A DNA stretch of 64,000 nt, taken from positions 1 to 64,000 of the forward strand of contig CACGWZ010000004.1 in assembly GCA_902576865.1 (NCBI GenBank). Reading direction: 5' to 3'. Positions 36,403-44,897 of this stretch are shown here, one piece after another. The position numbers were made by a program, and so were the translations under genes. A model generated the notes under the pieces. The model did not search any database. It was given only the letters and a program-made list of their open reading frames with translations, and was not told where the DNA came from. The DNA is from an uncultured Fidelibacterota bacterium (GTDB lineage: Bacteria > Fidelibacterota > Marinisomatia > Marinisomatales > Marinisomataceae). Numbering within the stretch: the first letter of the stretch is position 1; every line of letters starts with the position of its first letter.

Positions 36403-36858
36403 GTGAATCCCATTAAAAAAATCAAAACAATAGATAATCTAGAATTTTTTACCGTTTCTGTAGAATCAAAAAAAGAGACACCTTTTATAGATACTATGGT
36501 TTCTGCAGGATTTCCTTCACCAGCAGATGATTATTTAGATTTACCTATTGATTTAAACGAATATTTAGTAGAAAATAGTGCTGCAACATTTTATATCAGA
36601 GTCTCGGGTAATTCTATGCAAGATGAAGGAATTGATGATGGAGACTTGCTGGTAGTTGATCGATCAAAAACTCCTAAGAATAATGATATTGTCATTGGTG
36701 TATTAAACGGAGAATTCACTGTGAAAAAAATTCAAAAAACAAAAACCAAATTATTTATGGTTGCAGCAAATAAAGAGTATAAGAAAATTGAAATTACCGA
36801 AGAGATGGATTTCTCTGTTTGGGGAGTTGTAACCTATGTCATCCACAAAACAAGATAG
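36403..36858 (+). CDS. umuD: UmuD-like S24 self-cleaving peptidase
   Basis: The 151-residue protein starts with GTG at 36403. The UmuD features are present: cleavage site Ala35-Gly36 in VSAGFPSPADDY, catalytic Ser71 in SGNSMQDEGI and Lys108 in FTVKK. RecA filaments promote self-cleavage to UmuD', which with UmuC forms the translesion polymerase V. It lacks a DNA-binding domain, so it is not LexA. It overlaps umuC by 23 bases. I could not find a clear LexA box upstream. Confidence 0.92.
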   Translation: MNPIKKIKTIDNLEFFTVSVESKKETPFIDTMVSAGFPSPADDYLDLPIDLNEYLVENSAATFYIRVSGNSMQDEGIDDGDLLVVDRSKTPKNNDIVIGVLNGEFTVKKIQKTKTKLFMVAANKEYKKIEITEEMDFSVWGVVTYVIHKTR

Positions 36859-38113
36859 CTACATAGCTATTGTTGATTGCAACAACTTTTACGCTTCATG
36901 TGAGAGAGTTTTTAATCCAGCGCTAAACAACAAACCTGTTATTGTGTTATCCAACAATGATGGATGTGTTATTGCACGCTCACAAGAAGTAAAAGATTTA
37001 GGAATCCCCATGGGGATTCCAGTCTTTAAAATTAAACATCTTGTTGAGATTCATGACATTCAGATTTTTTCATCAAATTTTGCATTATATGGAGATATAT
37101 CTAATAGAATTATGAATATCATTCGCTCGGGTAATTCTGAGATGGAGGTATATTCTATTGATGAAGCATTTGTCACTATTAATCCTCGCTATACAGATCC
37201 TATAGATTATGCTACAAAACTTAGAAACAAGATCTATCAATGGACCGGAATACCAGTATCAATTGGAATAGGAAAAACCAAGACCTTAGCTAAAGTAGCC
37301 AATCATTTATCCAAGAGAGGTATAGGGAAGGATAATGTTTGCTTAATTGATAGCAATAATGATCAGAACTTGCTACAGAAAGTCAAAGTGCATGATATTT
37401 GGGGAATTGGAAGGAGAAAGCAAAAATTTTTGAAGATTAATGGCATTTATAATGCTTATGATTTAAAACAGGCTAATCCAGAGTGGATTCGAAAACATAT
37501 GACGATTATTAGTAGGCACACCGTAGATGAGTTGAATGGTAGAAAAAAAATAGAGTTAGAGCGTGAATTTGCCACTAAAAAGAGTATTTCAACTTCTAGG
37601 TCGTTTTCTAGAATGATTTCTGATCTTAATACCTTAAGAAATGCTATTTCTTCACATGCTTCTAGATCCGCTGAAAAGCTACGATCACAAAATAGTTTTG
37701 TAAACTCGATCGGGGTATATTTATGTACTAATCGTTTCCGCGCTGATTTGCCCCAATATCGTCGCTACATCAACGTTCAGCTACCTGTTGCTTTAAATGA
37801 TACCAGTGGCATCATTAACGCTGCTTTAGAAGGATTATATGCGATTTATAAAAGTGGATATGAGTATAAGAAATGTGGAGTGATATTAAACGACTTAGTA
37901 CAGGCAAATGAGGTACAGCAATCCTTGTTTTATCATCGAAGAGATAAGGATGAGCGTATTAGCGCATCTATTGATCAAATCAATCAAGCTTTTGGGTCAG
38001 ATACGATTAGATATGCAGTGCAAGGAGAGAATGAATCCTGGTCCATTAAAAGAGAAAAACTCTCCCCAAGCTATACCACAAATTGGAATGAATTTTTAAC
38101 ATTGAAGGTTTAG
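36836..38113 (+). CDS. umuC: Y-family DNA polymerase UmuC (Pol V catalytic subunit)
   Basis: The 425-residue polymerase has IAIVDCNNFYASCERVF (palm metal Asp), VYSIDEAFV (the Asp-Glu pair), PVSIGIGKTKTLAKVANHLSK and the HhH region VHDIWGIGRRKQKFL. It extends past DNA lesions at the cost of fidelity. The C-terminal domain ending SPSYTTNWNEFLTLKV is UmuC-like rather than DinB-like. It is coupled to umuD by overlap; recA is also in the window at 52022. Confidence 0.93.
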   Translation: MSSTKQDSYIAIVDCNNFYASCERVFNPALNNKPVIVLSNNDGCVIARSQEVKDLGIPMGIPVFKIKHLVEIHDIQIFSSNFALYGDISNRIMNIIRSGNSEMEVYSIDEAFVTINPRYTDPIDYATKLRNKIYQWTGIPVSIGIGKTKTLAKVANHLSKRGIGKDNVCLIDSNNDQNLLQKVKVHDIWGIGRRKQKFLKINGIYNAYDLKQANPEWIRKHMTIISRHTVDELNGRKKIELEREFATKKSISTSRSFSRMISDLNTLRNAISSHASRSAEKLRSQNSFVNSIGVYLCTNRFRADLPQYRRYINVQLPVALNDTSGIINAALEGLYAIYKSGYEYKKCGVILNDLVQANEVQQSLFYHRRDKDERISASIDQINQAFGSDTIRYAVQGENESWSIKREKLSPSYTTNWNEFLTLKV

Positions 38114-38137
38114 TGAGCATATATTAAAATTTATTAA

Positions 38138-38602
38138 ATGAAAAAATATATAATAATTTTAATAGCTTTAAATACTTTTCTATTAACTCAAGAATCATCA
38201 ACAGGGAACATTTTCGAAGATCATGATAAAGCGGTTAAAGGAATTTTATCGGATGAGATTAAAAGGCAAACAGAAATTGTTAATAAGTCGCTAGCAAAAC
38301 AAAGTAATGATGTACTCTTTTCCCAAGCAGCTTATTCTTTCTTGGGCATAATTGGAACTATCATTTTTGAAGCAAATAATGAAGGTAATGCTGCAAACTT
38401 TATACCAATGGTTTTAGGACATGCAATAGTTCCATTTTTAGAAATGAGGGACATTGATAATAGCAATGAGCCTGAATCACTAAAAAAAATGCGCAAAAGT
38501 AGGGTAAGAGTAAATAGTATGTTAGGTTCAGTTCCCTTTGCAAAATGGATTTTTGTTTCCCTTAGGATGCCAAAAGCGCTGCTAGACAGAATTTTCAAAT
38601 GA
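38138..38602 (+). CDS. Secreted protein of unknown function
   Basis: A 154-residue protein with a signal peptide (MKKYIIILIALNTFLLT) and a predicted cut before Gln18. The mature part is mostly helical, with one further hydrophobic stretch (AAYSFLGIIGTIIFEA) near residue 70 and a basic end. I do not recognise the family. The stop overlaps the following gene by four bases (ATGA), so it shares an operon with the YjjX-type NTPase. Confidence 0.75.
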   Translation: MKKYIIILIALNTFLLTQESSTGNIFEDHDKAVKGILSDEIKRQTEIVNKSLAKQSNDVLFSQAAYSFLGIIGTIIFEANNEGNAANFIPMVLGHAIVPFLEMRDIDNSNEPESLKKMRKSRVRVNSMLGSVPFAKWIFVSLRMPKALLDRIFK

Positions 38603-39117
38603 AAAAAGTAATTATAGCATCTAAAAATCCAGTAAAAATTAATGCGACAAAAAAGGCTTTTGAAGAAGTCTTTACAGATCGTTTTGAATTTGAGGGGGTT
38701 TCTGCTGATTCTTTGGTTTCAGATCAACCTATGTCAAATGATGAAACCTTAACAGGAGCAACTAATCGATTACAAAGTATTCAACATCTTAAAGCTGATT
38801 ATTTCGTTTCTATTGAGGGTGGAGTAGACTTACTTGATAATAATTACGAAGCATTTGCATGGATTATTATTTCAGATAAAAATAAAATTGGAAAAGCTAA
38901 AACAGCAACATTTCCATTACCATTAAAAATTTCAAATCTTATTAAAGAAGGTTATGAGCTTGGAGATGCCGATGATATGGTGTTTAAACGCTCTAATTCA
39001 AAACAAAAAAATGGAGCAGTGGGAATCCTCACTGATAACTTGATTAATAGAACTGATTATTATTCACATGCAATTATTTTAGCATTAATTCCTTTTACAA
39101 ATACAAATCTTTATTAA
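38599..39117 (+). CDS. yjjX: YjjX-family inosine/xanthosine triphosphatase
   Basis: The 172-residue cytosolic protein has ASKNPVKINATKKAF at the N-terminus, the metal-site segment MSNDETLTGATNRL, the SIEGGVD core and GAVGILTDNLINR, the DUF84 signature. In E. coli YjjX hydrolyses ITP and XTP, cleaning the nucleotide pool of deaminated purines. The neighbours do not add information. Confidence 0.88.
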   Translation: MKKVIIASKNPVKINATKKAFEEVFTDRFEFEGVSADSLVSDQPMSNDETLTGATNRLQSIQHLKADYFVSIEGGVDLLDNNYEAFAWIIISDKNKIGKAKTATFPLPLKISNLIKEGYELGDADDMVFKRSNSKQKNGAVGILTDNLINRTDYYSHAIILALIPFTNTNLY

Positions 39118-39135
39118 AAGGTATTATATTCACAC

Positions 39136-39321
39136 ATGTTTAAAGCCCTTCACGAATTACGCAAGAATACCAGAGAGTCTGGTTTAAGAGAAGCAATCAG
39201 AATCATGTTCAAGAAATATGGTTGGAAATTGGGTGTTGCCATTTTTATGTATTATCTCATTCGTGATGTCACGCTTTATATCATAATCCCATATCTTATT
39301 TATAAAGGATTCATGAGCTAA
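39136..39321 (+). CDS. Small single-helix membrane protein, hypothetical
   Basis: A 61-residue protein with a basic N-terminal helix (residues 1-30, RKNTRESGLREAIRIMFKKYG) and one membrane segment (about 33-57). I recognise no family. It is one base upstream of another membrane protein gene, so the two probably act or at least are expressed together. The coding potential rests on codon pattern and tight spacing. Confidence 0.6.
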   Translation: MFKALHELRKNTRESGLREAIRIMFKKYGWKLGVAIFMYYLIRDVTLYIIIPYLIYKGFMS

Positions 39322-39322
39322 T

Positions 39323-39748
39323 ATGAAAGTTCCTACAATGCTTAGAAAGTGGCTTGTATTCCACTTTTATTTTGATTATGCAGTTGCTATACCCATATTT
39401 TTTGGTGCCGAGCAGATCGCTTTATATTTTCCCGATTATCCATTAGATACAGTTGCTTTAAGAATTGTAGCTGCAGCACTATTTGGTATCGGATTTAGTT
39501 CTCTTCAAGCTTCGAGTCTAGATTATGACAATATGGTCAAAAAATTACGCTGGGCAGTGATTTGGTCTGGAACTGCATGGATAGGCGTTTTAATTTCTCT
39601 TGTAAATGGTGGACATCCACTAAATTGGCCAGTTTTTTTCACCTTTGTTTTATTCAATTTTCTATGGACTTACTATGCTGTAAAATTAAATTCATTTAAC
39701 AATTTCTTTGGTAGTGTTAAGAAGTTGTTATTTTGTAACTTTAATTAA
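39323..39748 (+). CDS. Four-helix membrane protein, hypothetical
   Basis: The 141-residue protein has four predicted membrane helices (about residues 13-33, 45-62, 75-93 and 105-122), with short loops. No catalytic motif is visible and I recognise no family. It follows the 61-residue membrane protein with one base between. Downstream is a 76-base gap facing the opposite-strand YceI gene, in which I see no clear terminator. Confidence 0.65.
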   Translation: MKVPTMLRKWLVFHFYFDYAVAIPIFFGAEQIALYFPDYPLDTVALRIVAAALFGIGFSSLQASSLDYDNMVKKLRWAVIWSGTAWIGVLISLVNGGHPLNWPVFFTFVLFNFLWTYYAVKLNSFNNFFGSVKKLLFCNFN

Positions 39749-39824
39749 GTTTTACCTCATTCGAGATTTAATCCTGTAAATGGTTAATCCTTTTTTGTGA
39801 TCTATTGTGGTTTAATAAATTAGC

Positions 39825-40556
39825 TTACTTAGACAGCATGCCTGGAAGCGAGACCACATTGAAATTGATTTCAATCATATCTCTAATCACTTTGTCTTTT
39901 GCTGCATCTCTTGAGGTTTGAACCTTATTCCAAAAAGAATTTGGATTATCTAAATGCATTTCGGATCGATATTCTACACCAAAATCACTTCTATCAAATA
40001 ATAGCTTTCCTTGCGCAGTTTTAATATCTGAATCAAGGTCTACAATAGCTTCAAAGTTGATAGCATTAGTTTTGTCTTTTATAGTCATATCTCCATTGAT
40101 CAACATTTTGTATTTACCACTTTCAAGCTTTTCAAGTACTTTGCTAGATTTAATATTTAGCATTGCTTTTGGAAATTTTTTAACATGAAAAAAATCAGGA
40201 CTTTTTAAGTGACCAATCAATCTTTCTTTTGAGCCAGCAGATAGGTCATTATTAGTCATAGAACTCATATCAATTACAACACTTCCCGATATAACATTAT
40301 TTTTTAATAAAATATTTCCACTCAACATTTTTAATTCACCATCATGATTTGAAACAGCAAACTTTAACCCTCCTAGCCAGGAAATTTTACTTCTAGTAGA
40401 ATCAAGAATAATTCTTGGATCTATATTTGTTTCATCCATTTTTTGGGCAAAAATAGTCATCGGTTTATTTAAAGGTTTTAATTCAGGATCTTGATTATTT
40501 AACAACTGTCCAAACATTAAATTGTTTAATGCTATAATAATTAAAATTTTTTTCAT
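39825..40556 (-). CDS. Secreted YceI-family lipid-binding protein
   Basis: The 243-residue protein has a signal peptide ending MFG and a predicted cut before Gln17. The YceI lipocalin-like domain starts near residue 50 (LDSTRSKISWLGG) and continues through VIDMSSMTNNDL and HLKSPDFFHVKKFPKAML to INFEAIVDLD and FDRSDFGVEYRSE. YceI proteins carry polyisoprenoid-type lipids in the periplasm. The roughly 30 residues between signal and domain are extra. Confidence 0.88.
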   Translation of the reverse strand: MKKILIIIALNNLMFGQLLNNQDPELKPLNKPMTIFAQKMDETNIDPRIILDSTRSKISWLGGLKFAVSNHDGELKMLSGNILLKNNVISGSVVIDMSSMTNNDLSAGSKERLIGHLKSPDFFHVKKFPKAMLNIKSSKVLEKLESGKYKMLINGDMTIKDKTNAINFEAIVDLDSDIKTAQGKLLFDRSDFGVEYRSEMHLDNPNSFWNKVQTSRDAAKDKVIRDMIEINFNVVSLPGMLSK

Positions 40557-40705
40557 GAGTGCTTTATTTCCTTTTTAATATTTTTGAAGATTTATTTCGT
40601 TGCAAAAATTAATATATTTAATTTTTAACAACAAGTAAGTATAAAATTTTACTGAGTTATTATCTTTTATTTTAATATATAATTGATAAATTACATTGTT
40701 TTTTT

Positions 40706-40792
40706 GGAGGCATGGCAGAGCGGTTGAATGCACTGGTCTTGAAAACCAGCAAGGGTGTAAGCCCTTCAGAGGTTCGAATCCTCTTGCCTCCG
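40706..40792 (+). tRNA. tRNA-Ser (UGA anticodon)
   Basis: The 87-base class II tRNA has acceptor GGAGGCA/TGCCTCC, anticodon arm CTGGTCTTGAAAACCAG (anticodon TGA), a long variable arm and T-arm GAGGTTCGAATCCTC. Discriminator G73 fits serine. It ends two bases before the gltX ATG. A TATAAT at 40678-40683 lies 22 bases upstream of it. Confidence 0.95.
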
Positions 40793-40794
40793 CA

Positions 40795-42207
40795 ATGAAG
40801 AATCCTCGTGTAAGATTCGCACCAAGTCCTACAGGCTATTTGCATATTGGCGGTGCAAGAACAGCTCTATTTAATTGGCTTTTTGCGAAGCAGAATAAGG
40901 GTCAGTTTTTGTTACGAATTGAGGATACTGATCTTGAACGATCTAAAACCGAATACATTGATCAAATTACCGATGCTCTTTCTTGGCTAGGTCTTAATTG
41001 GGATGAAGACATCGTGCTTCAATCTAAAAACAAATCCAGACATCAAGAAATGGTAGCAAAAATGCTTGATAATGGTACAGCCTATCGTTGTTTTCTTCAA
41101 AAAGAGGAGCTTGATAATTTGCGGTTAGCATCTGAACAAAAAAAAGAAGTATTTCGTGTTCCGCAAACGTATAGAGATTTATCAGAAAACAAAGTGCAAG
41201 AATTGCTTAATCAAGGCAAATCATTTACCGTAAGATTAAAAGTTCCAAAAGGTGAAACAGAATTTACTGATTTAGTATATGGTACAATCAAGGTTCAAAA
41301 TAAAGATTTAGATGACTTTATCATTGCAAGATCTGATGGATCACCCACCTATAATTTTGTAGTAGCAGTTGACGACTCAGATATGAATATTTCTCATGTT
41401 GTTAGAGGAGATGACCATTTAGCAAACACGCCAAAGCAAATTCTTGTTTATAGAGCCTTAGGTTTAAATGAGCCTATTTTTGCTCACTTACCAATGATTC
41501 TAGGTTCAGATAAAAAAAGATTAAGTAAAAGACATGCCGCTACCAATGTGCAAGAGTATAAGGATAAAGGATTTACTGCAACCGTAATTTTAAATTATTT
41601 ATCGTTATTAGGCTGGAATCCTGATTCCGATAAGGAAATATTTTCTAATAATGAATTAATTGAAAGTTTTCAATTTGATCAAGTTCAAAAAAAATCAGCA
41701 GTTTTTGATGAAAAAAAATTATTATGGATATCTCAACAGCATTTAACCGAAATGAGTGTTAGAGATGCAATGAATGAAATTTATAAGCTGAATCCAGATT
41801 GGGGTGACGGATTAGATTGGAATTATTTAAAGGAAATTGTCAAACTTATTAAAGACAGATCCAAAACTATTTCTGAGATAGCTGAGATGTCAGAATTATT
41901 TTTTCAAGAAAAATTGGAGTATGATCAAGAATTAATATCAAAAACTTTTACTCAAGAATCTGTTTCCATAACAGAAGATTTTAAAAATGCATTAGAAGCA
42001 TGCCAAGAATGGAATAGGAAAGAGATTGAAACTATTTTTGACAATCTAATGTCCCAACATGATGTTCAAATTGGAAAAGTAATGAAACCGATAAGGATTG
42101 CTTTGACAGGTATTCCATATGGGCCTGGAATCTTTGATTTAATACTTTTATTAGGTAAAGAGATGTGTTTAAAGCGTCTAAGAAAGCTATTATCGTTATT
42201 TGATTAA
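40795..42207 (+). CDS. gltX: Glutamyl-tRNA synthetase
   Basis: From the ATG at 40795 the product is 470 residues and begins MKNPRVRFAPSPTGYLHIGG, the canonical start with the HIGH-type motif; extending upstream would read through the tRNA gene. Other hallmarks are LLRIEDTDLERS, YNFVVAVDDSDM and the KMSKS-type KKRLSKRH. The enzyme charges tRNA-Glu. Only one Cys remains in the region that binds zinc in E. coli GltX. The ATG is two bases after tRNA-Ser(UGA), leaving no space for a Shine-Dalgarno site. Confidence 0.97.
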   Translation: MKNPRVRFAPSPTGYLHIGGARTALFNWLFAKQNKGQFLLRIEDTDLERSKTEYIDQITDALSWLGLNWDEDIVLQSKNKSRHQEMVAKMLDNGTAYRCFLQKEELDNLRLASEQKKEVFRVPQTYRDLSENKVQELLNQGKSFTVRLKVPKGETEFTDLVYGTIKVQNKDLDDFIIARSDGSPTYNFVVAVDDSDMNISHVVRGDDHLANTPKQILVYRALGLNEPIFAHLPMILGSDKKRLSKRHAATNVQEYKDKGFTATVILNYLSLLGWNPDSDKEIFSNNELIESFQFDQVQKKSAVFDEKKLLWISQQHLTEMSVRDAMNEIYKLNPDWGDGLDWNYLKEIVKLIKDRSKTISEIAEMSELFFQEKLEYDQELISKTFTQESVSITEDFKNALEACQEWNRKEIETIFDNLMSQHDVQIGKVMKPIRIALTGIPYGPGIFDLILLLGKEMCLKRLRKLLSLFD

Positions 42208-42268
42208 AAAGGTTTATCAGGTTGAAGCTCTGATATTTGATTAATAACTTCAAAGTAAATTTACATAT

Positions 42269-42342
42269 GCGCCCGTAGCTCAATTGGATAGAGCGTCTGG
42301 CTACGGACCAGAAGGTTGTGGGTTCAAGTCCTTCCGGGCGTA
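42269..42342 (+). tRNA. tRNA-Arg (ACG anticodon)
   Basis: The 74-base tRNA has acceptor GCGCCCG/CGGGCGT, D-arm TAGCTCAATTGGATAGAGC, anticodon arm TCTGGCTACGGACCAGA (anticodon ACG) and T-loop GTTCAAGTC. Adenosine 34 must be deaminated to inosine by TadA so that CGU, CGC and CGA codons can be read. The gene for TadA begins three bases after this tRNA. Confidence 0.95.
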
Positions 42343-42345
42343 CTA

Positions 42346-42834
42346 ATGTCTGAAAACAGTCTAACTCAAACCTCCCATGAAGATTGGATGAGAAAATGCT
42401 TGAGGTTAGCAACTAAAGCTATGCTTGAAGATGAAGTTCCAGTTGGCGCCATTGTGGTGCATAAAGGGAGAATTATTGGCCAGGGCTATAATCAATGTAA
42501 TTCACTAAATGATGCAACAGCCCATGCTGAAATGTTAGCTATCACAGCAGCTTCAAACACTATTGGAGACTGGAGATTAAACAATTGCACGATGTATGTT
42601 ACAAAAGAGCCATGCCCTATGTGTGCTGGAGCGATAGTTAATAGTAGGATTGAATTTTTATATTTTGGCTGTTATGATGAAGATTATGGAGCTTGTGGAT
42701 CTAAGTTTGAAATATGTGGAAATGTTAGTTTGAATACGCCAGCAGTAGTAAGAGGTAATTTGCTTGCAGGAGAATCCCTTGCTTTACTTCAAGAATATTT
42801 TTTTAAAAAAAGACAAAAGAAAAAAGAATTTTAA
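42346..42834 (+). CDS. tadA: tRNA-specific adenosine deaminase
   Basis: From the ATG at 42346 the enzyme has 162 residues. The zinc site is complete: HAEML (His60, catalytic Glu62) and EPCPMCAGA (Cys90, Cys93). TadA converts A34 of tRNA-Arg(ACG) to inosine. The only ACG tRNA in the window is immediately upstream. The upstream in-frame ATG at 42316 lies within that tRNA and is rejected. The stop shares TTAA with the opposite-strand gene. Confidence 0.95.
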   Translation: MSENSLTQTSHEDWMRKCLRLATKAMLEDEVPVGAIVVHKGRIIGQGYNQCNSLNDATAHAEMLAITAASNTIGDWRLNNCTMYVTKEPCPMCAGAIVNSRIEFLYFGCYDEDYGACGSKFEICGNVSLNTPAVVRGNLLAGESLALLQEYFFKKRQKKKEF

Positions 42835-43577
42835 ATAATAAATGGAAAAATTGCTTTTCTATCTTTTGGATAGGATTCAAACTTGCTATGATACCATTGA
42901 TGTCCTTTAATCGCTCTTGGAACAAGATTGGCCATTGTCCAAATCATAAAAGATAATCCAGCAAGAGACCAAGTCATTACTGCAAAGGCCATCCATTCAA
43001 GTATCTCACCTAAATAGTTTGGAAATGAAACATATCTAAACATAAAGCCTTCAGGAATTTTATATTCTCCAGATTTTGATCGAAGTGATAATAAAATATT
43101 ATCTGATTTAATATTTATATATGCACCTACAATAAATAAACAGACACCTAAAATGAAATTCCAATTAGACATATATTCTATAGAATATCCTTGAATACTG
43201 CCTAAATGAGTACCATTAATATATCCATTAACAATATTAAACAAGAAAGCAAGTATTGCAATTAATAAAGGCATTTTAGCAGGATTATTTTGTCGTAAAG
43301 GGTAAATAACACTTCTATTTAAATAATGCAAAGACCACAAAGCAACAAAAGTAATATTTGTTGGAGTTTTTTCTATAGTTCCATTAAGGAAAAAATAAAG
43401 CAATGCTAAAGGTGAAATAATTTCCATAACAAACCATCCAAGCTTGCTAGGAATCATTGGACCCCAGTCAGTTTTTGAAAATTTTCCATATGGTGCTGGA
43501 ATTTTAAGAAGTGTAACAAAGGTAAAAAACCCTAAGGTAAGCCAAATAAGAACTAATGATTCAAAATTTTGTAACAT
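42831..43577 (-). CDS. Steroid 5-alpha-reductase (SRD5A)-like membrane enzyme
   Basis: The 248-residue protein has about seven membrane helices and strong SRD5A-type signatures: SKLGWFVMEIISPLAL (Glu52), LHYLNRSVIYPLR (Tyr85), MPLLIAILAFLFNIVNGY, INIKSDNIL and YKIPEGFMFRYVSFPNYLG then EILEW. In human 5-alpha-reductase the matching Glu and Tyr hold the substrate and the later segments bind NADPH. It likely reduces the C=C of an enone lipid; the substrate is unknown. I use the ATG at 43577, because the frame upstream of it runs into the opposite-strand SDR gene. Confidence 0.85.
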   Translation of the reverse strand: MLQNFESLVLIWLTLGFFTFVTLLKIPAPYGKFSKTDWGPMIPSKLGWFVMEIISPLALLYFFLNGTIEKTPTNITFVALWSLHYLNRSVIYPLRQNNPAKMPLLIAILAFLFNIVNGYINGTHLGSIQGYSIEYMSNWNFILGVCLFIVGAYINIKSDNILLSLRSKSGEYKIPEGFMFRYVSFPNYLGEILEWMAFAVMTWSLAGLSFMIWTMANLVPRAIKGHQWYHSKFESYPKDRKAIFPFII

Positions 43578-43623
43578 CGATAACAATTTATGAGTAATAT
43601 TTAAATCTTCAAATATCAGAAAT

Positions 43624-44472
43624 ATGCAGCACAAAAATATTATTATTACAGGAGCGACAGATGGTATAGGTTTAGCAGCTGCCAAATCTATTGCATCTAA
43701 AGGTTATCATGTCGGTTTAGTTGGAAGAAATCCAAATAAAGGAAAAAAAGCCATTGATGAGATTATTGAACATTCTGGAAATAAAAATTTAGATTTTTTT
43801 GAGTATGATCTTAGCCTGGTAAAAAATGTTAAAACTTTAGCAGATCAGATTAAACAAAAGTATAATAAAATTGATGTTCTGCTTAATAATGCTGGCGGAG
43901 CAAATAAGAATAAAAATATTACTTCGGAAGGGCTCGAAAAAACATTTGCAACCAATCAAATGAATTATTTTGTTCTTACTACAGAACTATTAAATATTAT
44001 TTCTGAGTCTAATGATGGTAGAATTGTCAATGTAGCTTCAAATGCTCATATTGGAGCAGAAGTAGACTATGCAAATATCAATTGTGAAAAGAGTTTTTCT
44101 GCTTGGACATCCTATTGTGTATCTAAATTGATGAATATCATGTTTACGTATCGATTAGCTTCTATGCAGGACAAAGTGTCCGTAAATGTATTACATCCTG
44201 GATTTGTAGATACTAATATTGCAGGTAATGAAGGAAATTTAATAAAATATATTGTAAAATTTGGTGCAAAAATGTTTGCTAGAACTGTGGATGATGGTGC
44301 TGATTCAAGTATTTACTTATCTACCTCTGATGAAGTTAAAGGAGTTTCAGGTAAATATTTTTTTAAATGCAAAGAAATCCGTTCTTCAAGAGCTTCTTAT
44401 GATAAGGAAGATTGGCAAAAAGTATGGGATTTGTGCGAAAACTATAAAGATGAAATTTTATCAATAAAATGA
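43624..44472 (+). CDS. Short-chain dehydrogenase/reductase, retinol-dehydrogenase-like
   Basis: The 282-residue SDR has the NAD(P) motif TGATDGIGLAAA (residues 9-20), a basic RN after strand 2 that suggests NADP, LLNNAGG (87-92), Ser139 and the catalytic Tyr164-x3-Lys168 (YCVSK). The overall pattern resembles the retinol dehydrogenase (RDH11-14) group. It starts 46 bases from the divergent 5-alpha-reductase-like gene, so a shared pathway on lipid enone or alcohol substrates is plausible. Its stop overlaps the thioesterase start by four bases. Confidence 0.88.
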   Translation: MQHKNIIITGATDGIGLAAAKSIASKGYHVGLVGRNPNKGKKAIDEIIEHSGNKNLDFFEYDLSLVKNVKTLADQIKQKYNKIDVLLNNAGGANKNKNITSEGLEKTFATNQMNYFVLTTELLNIISESNDGRIVNVASNAHIGAEVDYANINCEKSFSAWTSYCVSKLMNIMFTYRLASMQDKVSVNVLHPGFVDTNIAGNEGNLIKYIVKFGAKMFARTVDDGADSSIYLSTSDEVKGVSGKYFFKCKEIRSSRASYDKEDWQKVWDLCENYKDEILSIK

Positions 44473-44897
44473 TACTTGAAAGAAAAGATTATGATTTCTT
44501 TAATTCTGCAAAAACAAGGTGGAGGGATATGGATACATTGGGACATATCAATCATACGATATATTTAAGTTTGTTAGAAACAAAACATAAAGATTTTCTG
44601 GAGTATATTTATGGTAAACCTATAGAAAAACTTGGAGCGAATAATTCATCAAGAGGTCTTTTAGCATCAATTAATTCAAGATATATAAAACAAGTTAGAC
44701 ATCCAGTAAATTTGGATATTGGATATAGAGTAACAAGAGTTGGAAAAAAAAGTTATGATGTTCATCAGGGCATATTTGTTGAAGGGGAAAATGACCCTTC
44801 TTTTCAAACTATTCATACATTTGTGATGTTTAATTTCAAAGATCAAAAATCTATAGATGTTAGCGAAGAAATAAAAAATAAATTAAGGGAGTTGTAA
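44469..44897 (+). CDS. 4HBT-family acyl-CoA thioesterase
   Basis: A 142-residue hotdog-fold protein with the signature TRWRDMDTLGHINHTIYL near residues 15-32, where the Asp is the catalytic residue in the YbgC-like group. It hydrolyses acyl-CoA thioesters; the chain length preference is unknown. It is translationally coupled to the SDR gene and to yaaA by one- to four-base overlaps. Confidence 0.86.
   Translation: MILERKDYDFFNSAKTRWRDMDTLGHINHTIYLSLLETKHKDFLEYIYGKPIEKLGANNSSRGLLASINSRYIKQVRHPVNLDIGYRVTRVGKKSYDVHQGIFVEGENDPSFQTIHTFVMFNFKDQKSIDVSEEIKNKLREL

Noticed and set aside
40696-40794. N-terminal extension of gltX by 33 residues
   Set aside because: The frame is open, but it lies entirely in the tRNA-Ser(UGA) gene and has no family match; the canonical start is at 40795.
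43578-43685. Longer start for the 5-alpha-reductase-like protein
   Set aside because: The extra 36 residues are antisense to the start of the SDR gene and the family N-terminus fits the ATG at 43577 better.
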